From Diadophis punctatus similis (taxonomy: Eukaryota > Chordata > Lepidosauria > Squamata > Dipsadidae), in the NCBI GenBank assembly GCA_023053685.1, contig JALIGW010000001.1, positions 223,123,434 to 223,187,433 of the forward strand: a stretch of 64,000 nt of DNA, written 5' to 3'. Each line of letters opens with the position of its first letter. Position 1 is the first letter of the stretch. The notes under the pieces were generated by a model. The model was not told where the DNA came from, did no database searches, and saw only the letters and a program-made list of their open reading frames with translations. The translations under genes and the position numbers were made by a program. Shown here in pieces: positions 55,950 through 64,000 of this stretch.

Positions 55950-56940
55950 AGAGGAAAAAGAAAGTGTTGCTCCACCCACAATGTGACACACAGGTATGCT
56001 ATAGTATAGGTAGATAGTCAGTAGAGTTGGTACAAAATCAGATTTGGTTCATCTAATTTAGAGAGAAGTAGTCTAGGCTGATTCCTTCCATGTACCTTTC
56101 TTTAAGGAAATAAAGACATCAATAATACTTACGGATATATGCATTATTAATAAATTTTAGGTATACATAAGGCTAGGTCCTGTTTAGTTTAGTACTTAGA
56201 AACTATTACTAACAATAATATATTGATTATTTAATGCCATGTATTTTATTGAATCCTTGCCTTGCCATAAAATATTTTTTTTTAAATGCTAGGAAAAACT
56301 TGAGGATTGCCTTTTGTGCCATCATATAAATAGTAAGTATGTCTCCTATATATTGGCTATATATTTACACTACAGCAAGTAGCCCGAACTGATCCTTACA
56401 ACAGCTTTTTTTGTGCCTTCTTTTTCTTTTTGTGCAGTATTTGTTATGTGCAGCTGTTTTTTATGTAAGATCCCTTTTATTTCCACAGAGATCTGTGGGG
56501 ATTTGGAAATGAAGGCCCTAAAATATTGTTTAGGGATGCTGTATAATGTAATTCCTCTAAGGCCTTTTCCAAACATTGGTTATTGGTTATTATGTGTGAA
56601 TTTTGTATGTTTCAAAGTAGTGTGGCTCCCAATAAATGCTATCCTGGGTCAAAAAAGTACAAATATTGGTTTATTTGTGAATAGGTATAAGCCTCCATTA
56701 TATTCATATGTATGGTATGTCTTAGCCCAGGGATTTCAGACTGTGTTCACGGGAACTTTAGACTTTCATGTGAACCTGATTGAGATCCATGAGAAACTAA
56801 GGGAAACAGGGAGAGAGATTATTTGAACACATTCAACTTTCTGTCGCTAGAACTTTACTTCTTCATCACGAATTCCAGATTTTTTTTAACTAGTTCCACA
56901 GCCTGAAAAAAATTGAATCCCCCCCGACTTAGCCATATAT
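55950..56940. other. Intergenic, nothing recognised
   Basis: Between the two secretoglobin promoters. A 137-codon open frame (56413-56826) is cysteine- and phenylalanine-rich from AT-rich sequence, with no family match and no splice or promoter context. Confidence 0.45.
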
Positions 56941-56942
56941 AA

Positions 56943-57130
56943 TTATTTTTTTATTTTTTTATTTGTCAACACATGTACAAGATAACAGGTATGATATAAA
57001 CATAAACAAAAGCAAAGTATGTATAGGTAAATTTGGACAATAGGATAGAAGGACAGGGACGGTAGGTTTAGGGAAGAAACCACAGAGTCAGGTAGTGCAT
57101 TCCAGGCATTGATTACTCTGTTGCTGAAGT
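56943..57130 (-). repeat. 3' end of the same LINE family as 11640-12715
   Basis: Reverse complement of the 12450-12690 segment: the motif for 'NRVINAWNALPDSVV' and the tail through TTTATGTTTATA and ATTTGTC. Truncated at the 5' side. Confidence 0.75.
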
Positions 57131-57820
57131 TAATTAATCTCATACCAATTGACTTTATAAAAGCTTTGGAATATAAGAACAGGTCACTAGGAAAGCCCAG
57201 GGCCACAACACTACAAGGAAGTGTTTATATGGGGAATAAGGCCGTAATGTTAAACTTTTGGCTTTGTTTGCATTTCTGCATAGATTACACATGCCTGTCT
57301 TCTTTCTCCCTGGCAGCAATTTCATTCCCTGGTTGCTTTTTTATGGTCTTAGCACATGCAGAGATTGAGATATATCTTTTTAAAATGTTGCTTTATGAAT
57401 CTGCTTGACTGGCTTTGTAGCATTATTCTGACTTTCAATATATTTTTTTAGTTTTATAAGGGTATAGTTGAGTTTATCTGTTTTAATCATCTTTAAATGT
57501 TGAAAGTCATTTAAATACATTTTTAACATCTTTTTGATCATTGTGTGGCAAATACCAATGGTATCGACTCAGGAACGCAGAGGGAAAAAACCTACTAATG
57601 TCTCAAGCATGAAGACATCATCTGTGACATTTAATTCTAATGCTCACATTTATATTTTCAGAAAGGCAGAAGAATTTGAATGTTGTATCATCTTTAAAAA
57701 GGCTGAAAACTACAGCAATTGGCAAGATTAGGAACAGAACAAGAGAAGAGTTCCCTGAAGGCAAGATGGGTGGGCAACAAATTCATAAATAAATAAATAG
57801 CTAGGAAGATTGGGTGAAAG

Positions 57821-58064
57821 CAGGGGTTAAATTCAGCAGGTTCTGACAGGTTCGGGAGAACTGGTAGTGGAAATTTTGAGTAGTTCTGAGAACTGGCAAA
57901 TACCACCTCTGGCTGGCCCCAGAGTGGGGTGGGAATGGAGATTTTGCAATATCCTTTTCCCAGGAGTGGGGAGGGAATGGGGATTTTGCAGTATCCTTCC
58001 CCTGCCATGCCCACCAAGCCACGCCCACAGAACCAGTAGGGATAAATTTTGAATTTCACCCCTG
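57821..58064. mobile_element. hAT MITE, sister of 55256-55450
   Basis: Ends CAGGGGTTAAATTCAG and CAGGGGTGAAATTCAA, with flanks GGTGAAAG and GTTGAAAG (8-bp duplication, one change). The interior matches 55256-55450 with one extra duplicated segment. Confidence 0.82.
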
Positions 58065-58317
58065 GTTGAAAGTTTAAAAAAAGATAGGGGTTGAACTGTG
58101 AGATGTGGAGAAAGGTCTATATGCTCATCAGGCCCTTGACAAAGACCTGTGGAAAATAAATCATTGGTAGCAAATTTCATTCATATATTCCTATGGATTA
58201 TTTGGGAGTTGGAGGTGAAATCCTGCTATATCAGGTGACTATAAAAACCATGAAATAGAACACAAATTGAACTTTTAATAATGTAAAGTGAAAATAACTA
58301 GCTCAGAGAAAATAACT

Positions 58318-58545
58318 AGCTCATTCAACCTTGAAGTGAGGAGAAACTTTCTGACGGTGAGAGCGATCAACCAGTGGAATAGCTTGCCAGCGGAGGTTGT
58401 TAGAGCCCCAACACTTGCGACCTTCAAGGAGAGACTAGACTACCATCTGTCTCAAATGGTGTAGGAACTTCTGCTTGAGCAGGGGGCTAGACTAGATGAC
58501 CTACAAGGTCCCTTCCAACTCTAATAATAAATCTAAATCTAAAAT
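58318..58545 (+). repeat. CR1 LINE 3' end, second copy
   Basis: Contains the same tail (GCAGGGGGCTAGACTAGATG, AAGGTCCCTTCCAACTCT) with an ORF2 C-terminal relic (INQWNSLPAEVV-like reading). Ends in ATAAATCTAAATCT. Confidence 0.7.
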
Positions 58546-58559
58546 CTTCCAGTCATTAC

Positions 58560-60510
58560 TTCTTGTCCTGCCATCAGGTGCTTTGGACAATAAAATGCTT
58601 TTCATTCTCTGTTCCTGCAAATCCCCCCAGCTCCATCACCAGTTCCTCCAGCCTTCCTGCTTTCTCTGTTGCAATGTGTATTTCCTGCATAGTGCACAGA
58701 TAAGTATCTGAACTGCTTTTAAACAATATAAAAGAATTACCTATTAAAATGTGTGTAATGTCCATAACATTCAGATAAAAAATCATGTAAAATATTTTAT
58801 AAGGAGATAAATTGAACCAGAGAAAACCATGAACATATCCTTAAAGAACTAGATAATTCAGTTGGCAGATATTAGTTTTAAGATTAATATCTGTCAGCCC
58901 TGAGTCATAACAAGAGGGAGAGAAGACAGAGGGGCTGCATTGTCAGAACAAGGCAGATCTTAGAATGGGCCAAAAGAATTCTTCTGTAAATAAAGTTATT
59001 ACCCAAAGTAATAGGATGTCAACAGACATCTGGAATCAGTAGTTTAGAACAGAAATAACATCAGTATTCAATGTTATTGAATTTGTACTACTTCTCTTTC
59101 AATCTGGAAGCCAAGAGAAACGAAACAGAAAGGTTCAGAAGATTTACATCATTCATTTACTGCTATTGCAAAGATTTGGTAACACTCTTTTAAAATGAAA
59201 ATCCATGCATTTTTTTTAACAAGACAAGTTGTTTCCAGCCAAATACAATGACATTCTAGGCATTTAAGGGCATTCCAGAAAATTGCTTGCAGTGCCAAAT
59301 TTCCATGTACCTACTTTAATATACAATGTTCAAGATCAGAAGGGAATAAATCAGTAATCCATAAAACTTAAAATAATCCATTTTCCGAGTAACCTCAAAC
59401 ACTATAAATTAATCCTAAAGGATTGGGGGCATGGGGGGGGGGGTGGAATAGGAGACTCATCTTTTAAATTTTCTGAGGGAGCCAAACCAATCTGGTTTAT
59501 ATGTCATCCAGAAATTGATAAATTGATAAAACTAAAATTCCACAAAAATCATGTTTAGCAAACTATCTCTGTCAATAACCTATTTTTTTAAAGAAGCGAA
59601 TCCAAGCATGTTAAATTCCAAGCAACCAAACCGCCTATTATGTGGAAGTTATATTATATTAGAACATATCATAGTTCTAACACAATATAACTTCCACAAT
59701 ATCCTTATTTAAATAATAGACAATAAACTATGCTATAGGAATCTATTCTAAATCTCTATCTTTGGGACTAGGATAAACAAGTAAAATATTAGCTGTTCAG
59801 TATGATGTCACACTACAGTTTAGCACTAAGAACCATGAAGAGGTTGTTTAATCACATTCTGAAGTCTCAATCGATTTAAAATTATCTGAGAATGAGCACG
59901 AGCAGAAGTAATTCTACAGTCATTACTAAAGTGATGATTTAGAATTTAGAAAGGATTATATAATTCCTCTTAATTCATATATAGTAAAATATGTGAATTT
60001 AGAGGAATTCATATATTTTATTTATTGAAAAATTAACTGCTTCTTACAGGCTGTGTTCAAAACCACAAACTATCCAAACTTATTTTAGTCTTGCATTTCG
60101 ATGAATCCAACAGATGTTGTTAATTTCTGGTTCATGCAAATTCAGAAATCATGAGAACATAGCTATTTTATCTTTGGCCAAAAACTAGTCCGAGGCCAGA
60201 TAATTTCTTCTGAGACCAGGGATATATATCTTTGTAAATGCCAGAAATGAGGAAAATTTTGGGAGAAAAATTCTGCTTGTAATAAACATTCTAGTAAATT
60301 CTGCAATGCATATTATCATAATGTAATTGTGTCATCTTCTGAGACAAACTAAAGCCTTTGATGGTATTTTCTTTCCCCACAACTTTTGAACAGAACAAGA
60401 AAAAGTTGCTTGGTGGGTTTGGCCTTTGATTCTGTCTGTAAAAATAGTCTATGAAACCCAAAACATCACCTGATTTGCTATTCAGTGCCGGAGGAAAGTC
60501 ACTCCTCCTG
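58560..60510. other. Intergenic upstream of plus-strand secretoglobin; one hairpin
   Basis: AT-rich with no exon seen. A short inverted repeat lies at 59641-59698 (25-bp arms, two mismatches). The TATA box begins at 60517. Confidence 0.5.
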
Positions 60511-60516
60511 CTTCCT

Positions 60517-60523
60517 ATATAAA
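60517..60523 (+). promoter_or_regulatory. TATA box of plus-strand secretoglobin
   Basis: TATATAA lies about 75 bases upstream of the start codon, a spacing that gives a short 5' UTR of roughly 45-50 nt. Confidence 0.6.
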
Positions 60524-60595
60524 TTATGGGTGGTGAGGTTCAAAACAAGTGGGTGAGAGTTGTACTGTATCCAGTAGGCATCCTTTCTTGAAACT

Positions 60596-63191
60596 ATGAA
60601 GTCAACTCATGTCTTTTTGTTCCTCCTCTTGGCATGTTGGTGTGGCTCAGGTAAGTATCATTATTGCCACCTATGACTAATGCAATTTTAATAATAAATG
60701 TTACTGGAACCCCGTGTTTATAAATTTAGTCAAGCTAAAATTAATAGCATTAAACTGGTTCTGTTGGAGTGTCCTCAATTCTGAAACATATAAATTATGA
60801 GATTTAGATTTATTTATTTTGAATTTTTCATATTAATTATTAAATTATACAGAATATCCAAAGTCCAGATAGTTTTCTTGGCAACCCCATAGCCTGAGAG
60901 TGATTTAAATATGAAATAGGAAGGGTTTTACAAATATTTTTATGCTTATTCTACTTTCCTGGCATTCAAAAGTTAACCCTCAAAAATTCAATTTTCCAGT
61001 CATTTATAGTAAATTGTCCAGGTAATTAGTAGTCCCACTTGAAAGGTTAAGTAGGGCCCGACCTGGTTAGTGCTTGTAAGAGAGTCCATCAAGAAACCTC
61101 AGAGCTGTAAACTAAAATGTCCTGGAACATGACAATAGAAAACCACTTACAATTGTTATTAAGGAAACTTCATGAATGTATCTATGAAATCTCCAGGCAT
61201 AAAGCTCAATTTGAAGGAAATGTAATATTTACCTTTTAAAGTGAGTTACGGTATGTGTGCAATTTTACTTATTCCAAAGGCGTATTTTCAACACCAAATT
61301 ATATATGTGCTGGTGTACATGGTTACTGTCCTCCCCCCATCCCCCAAAATTGTTTGTGGATAGGACACATTGTATCTGAATAAGTGGAGACTTATGGCTA
61401 ATTATTATGGATCCTCTGATAAATTAACTTAGTATTCTGGGGTTCAATAAGTTTTAGAAATAGAAAGCTTCAATATGAAAAGAGTGTCAAACTATTACCT
61501 TAATTATAATAATTTGCTCTTTTTTTCCCTTCAAAATTAGTTTTCTCGATCTGTTCAAATGTTCAATCTGTTATAATGAAAGGAATCTTCCATTCGGACA
61601 CTGAATTGAAGCAAGAACTTTTAAAGTACACTAGTGATGATAATGCCATCAATGCAGCATTAAAAATGAAATACCACGTCTTCAAGTTTTCACTTGTCGA
61701 AAAATATGCCATTGTGACTCTCATGGTAATTATATTGATATGTTATTCTAAGTTTTGTTTTTGTTCTTTTGCAATGGAATCTCAGCACTAAGGAGTTTGT
61801 ATGATATGTTTATGACCTATACATAAATTTCATATGAGGACAATGAGGTATTCTGGGAGTCCAACAACAACATACTGAACAAAAACACAGAATCACACAG
61901 GCTTCCAATGGTCAAAAATCATGTTTTCTGAGTGCAGCAAGCTGTAGTCCTCCATTTGTGGCTGAATTACAGCTCTGAATGATAGAAGAGGGTTCAGAAA
62001 TATATCCAGTATAGTTCACAGGATTTCTTCTTTCAGGAAAGGGGCACTTTTAAATAATTCTTCTAACAAGGAGAAATAAATGGTTGGTGATAAAGCAAGA
62101 TTGCATTGACTTCTTTTTCATCTAGCTAATTTCTAATATTTAGCATCACCTAATATTATATGCTGGCTGGAGTTGTTAGTAACTGAAATTCAACAACATC
62201 TTGGTGAACTATAGGCTGCCCTTCCTTGGCCTAGATCAGGGGTAGGCAAAGTTGGCTCTTCTATGACTCGTGGACTTCAACTCCCAGAATTTCTGAGCCA
62301 ATCATGCTAGCTTAGGAATTCTGGGAGTTGAAGTCCACGAGTCATAGAAGAGCCAACTTTGCCTACCCCTGGCCTAGATTATTTCATGCTATTGTTATAT
62401 CGTATAAATACAAGTAAATCTGTGATTAACTCTTCCATGCTTTTTTACAAATAGAAAACAAAGGTGAGGGCTATCAAATAGAGTATGGAGTAGAATTTAA
62501 CTACTGGGCTCCACTAACTGGGTAGAACTACACTGGCGCTTCCCAGAATACCTCAAAGCATAACTAAGACTGAATCCATATTGTAACTCTGGAACTGAAC
62601 CTCTTTTCAACTGTTAATAACTTGAATCAGTAAAAGCTGTCATCCCACCTCAAATTCTTTCAAATTCAAACCTTCCCCATGTTTTCCACATAGAAATGGC
62701 AGTTACCTATTTTACATCCTTTGCATTCCTTCTCTTCTTGCCCAATAGGTAGGATTCAGGACTATCAAATCTTCTTAAAGAGTGACCATCAGTAGGCATT
62801 TGCTGAGGCGCTGCATCCTAACAAGGGACACTCTTCGCCAATTTCTGGCGACTCCTGGCTCAGTGGCCTTTTCCCTTCTTGCTCTTCTCCCTGTTCACAT
62901 TAGTTAATGGAATAATACATCCATCTCAGGATAATGTTTTATAGTCAGCAAAAAAAAAACATGACCACTAGTATGTCTATCATAACATCCTTAATACCAC
63001 AAAGAGTCCTGATGCTCCTATGATCTTAGATGAAGATTAGCCTGAGTACAGTATGCAGACTTCAGCAGAATTTTTATAAATTGTAATTTTTATAAGGCTT
63101 TAATTGACTCAAAACACTGCCTTCTGCATTAAAGCTGATTTTTGTTCCATTTATTTACTTTCAGATAAAGGTATTGGGGAAGAAGTGCTGA
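60596..63191 (+). CDS. Secretoglobin (three exons, 88 aa)
   Basis: Second secretoglobin-family gene, oriented away from the first. Exons are 60596-60650 (55 nt), 61541-61725 (185 nt) and 63165-63191 (27 nt including TGA), with intron phases 1 and 0. Exon 1 encodes a signal peptide (MKSTHVFLFLLLACWCG). Exon 2 gives SICSNVQSVIMKG and a helical chain through KFSLVEKYAIVTLM. Exon 3 adds IKVLGKKC and the stop. One cysteine near the mature N terminus and one at the very C terminus match the family; no central cysteine is present. Exon sizes equal those of the minus-strand neighbour, so the two are probably ancient duplicates, though the proteins are quite different. A TATA box is at 60517-60523 and polyadenylation signals at 63470-63475 and 63513-63518. 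The sequence does not show function or tissue. Confidence 0.83.
61030..61130 (+). repeat. 5S-rRNA-derived SINE relic, second copy
   Basis: GGTTAAGTAGGGCC and CCTGGTTAGTGCTTG match the 5S C-box side. It lies in intron 1 of the plus-strand secretoglobin. Confidence 0.5.
62237..62371. mobile_element. 135-bp fully palindromic hAT MITE
   Basis: Perfect 8-bp duplication GCCTAGAT (62229-62236, 62372-62379). The arms start CAGGGGTAGGCAAAGTTGGC and are nearly identical over about 60 bp, so the transcript would fold into one long hairpin. In intron 2 of the plus-strand secretoglobin. Confidence 0.82.
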
Positions 63192-63512
63192 TCATCTGAG
63201 GAATTTGAAATTTCAAAGAAAAATATAAAAAGCCTACAATTTAATTACTAGCAGTAATCAAGAAATACTGAAAGAACACTGCACCCTGTCACCTTGAGCT
63301 TCTATAGACAAAGAAGTTCACATTTTCATATATAAAATGTTCATCAAGAATATTCCAAAAGATTTAAAGGCCTTGTTACATTAAGCTCATTGGTAATTTT
63401 CAAGTTCTGTTTTATGATTACCTGACAAATGCTGTTGCTTATTTTTATTAGGATAAAAAAGAGCCTCTGAATAAAGGCTTAGCAAATTCATAAAATATCA
63501 TTCACAAAAATT

Positions 63513-63518
63513 AATAAA
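63513..63518 (+). other. Polyadenylation signal of plus-strand secretoglobin
   Basis: AATAAA about 320 bases past the stop; an earlier AATAAA at 63470-63475 may be used instead. Confidence 0.5.
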
Positions 63519-63719
63519 GCCTATTCAAAACAATATTATTATCTATATGTGCGTGTAGCAAATTTGTATGTGATTCAATCCTAATAACTCTTTGACAGTT
63601 TACATAAATGGAAACCCACTGTAAAAAAACCACCCTAATGTAAACATTCAAATTTAACACAGAACACAGCAGGAGAAATATTAGTGAATAGTATTGTTTT
63701 AAGGAGCATGACCAGGCTA

Positions 63720-64000
63720 CCTTCGGGACCGCGTTCTGCCTCATACTTCCCTCCGACCAGTTAGGGCCCACAGAGTGGGTCTCCTCCAGGTCCCATCAGC
63801 AAAACAATGCCGGCTGGCGGGCCCTAGGGGGAGAGCCTTCTCTGTGGGGGGTCCCGCGCTCTGGAACCAACTTCCCCCAGAGACCCGGACCATCCCCACT
63901 CTGCTGGCCTTCCGAAAAGCCGTCAAGACATGGCTTTTCCTGCAGGCAGGGGGTTGAGACTAGCTCCATCTGAATTCTCCCCCGGTATGTCTGGTGGGGA
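63720..64000 (+). repeat. LINE ORF2 C terminus, cut by the right edge
   Basis: Encodes VPSAKQCRLAGPRGRAFSVG and RTIPTLLAFRKAVKTWLFLQ, then TGA, then the same tail as 51780. It continues beyond the window. Confidence 0.75.

Noticed and set aside
56413..56826. 137-codon frame between the secretoglobins
   Set aside because: Biased composition, no family resemblance, no promoter or splice context.

Overview
This is vertebrate nuclear DNA from a squamate reptile, most likely a snake. Split genes with GT-AG introns sit among Sauria-type tRNA SINEs with Bov-B-like tails, CR1, L2-like and Bov-B LINE pieces, a SPIN-type hAT element, many 8-bp-TSD hAT MITEs and long microsatellites. No tRNA or rRNA gene, CRISPR array or bacterial feature is seen.

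The window holds four protein-coding genes assembled from individual exons. (1) Minus strand, about 19.6 kb down to the left edge: an INCENP paralogue with 16 coding exons in register (714 codons). Its C-terminal IN-box exons lie outside the window. (2) Plus strand, 25.57-49.58 kb: a complete 18-exon INCENP of 860 codons, with an N-terminal CEN-like segment, a long charged helix and a C-terminal IN box ending in a TSS motif. The two copies are head to head about 6 kb apart. They share exon phases and even a 12-nt microexon, but have diverged unevenly: the minus copy keeps the canonical N terminus, whereas the plus copy keeps the full helix and IN box. (3) Minus strand, 55.89-52.60 kb, and (4) plus strand, 60.60-63.19 kb: two divergently oriented three-exon secretoglobins (87 and 88 aa). 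The first looks like uteroglobin. INCENP next to secretoglobins matches the human 11q12.3 order, so this looks like a conserved amniote gene neighbourhood.

Region by region: 0-20 kb is the minus INCENP with repeat-filled introns (SPIN element at 18.1 kb, other hAT MITEs, an L2/CR1-type LINE at 11.6-12.7 kb). 20-25.5 kb is the divergent promoter interval, with a CpG-rich segment carrying paired CCAAT boxes and a CHR-like element near 23.4 kb. 25.5-49.7 kb is the plus INCENP; its introns contain a solo LTR nested in a SINE, LINE tails and a decayed mariner. 49.7-52.4 kb is LINE and MITE debris. 52.5-63.5 kb is the secretoglobin pair. The right edge is another LINE fragment.

Both INCENP copies probably act, or acted, in the chromosomal passenger complex with Aurora B, Survivin and Borealin. 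Secretoglobins are small secreted alpha-helical dimers. All splice sites were read by eye from frame, phase and homology; none is supported by transcripts here.
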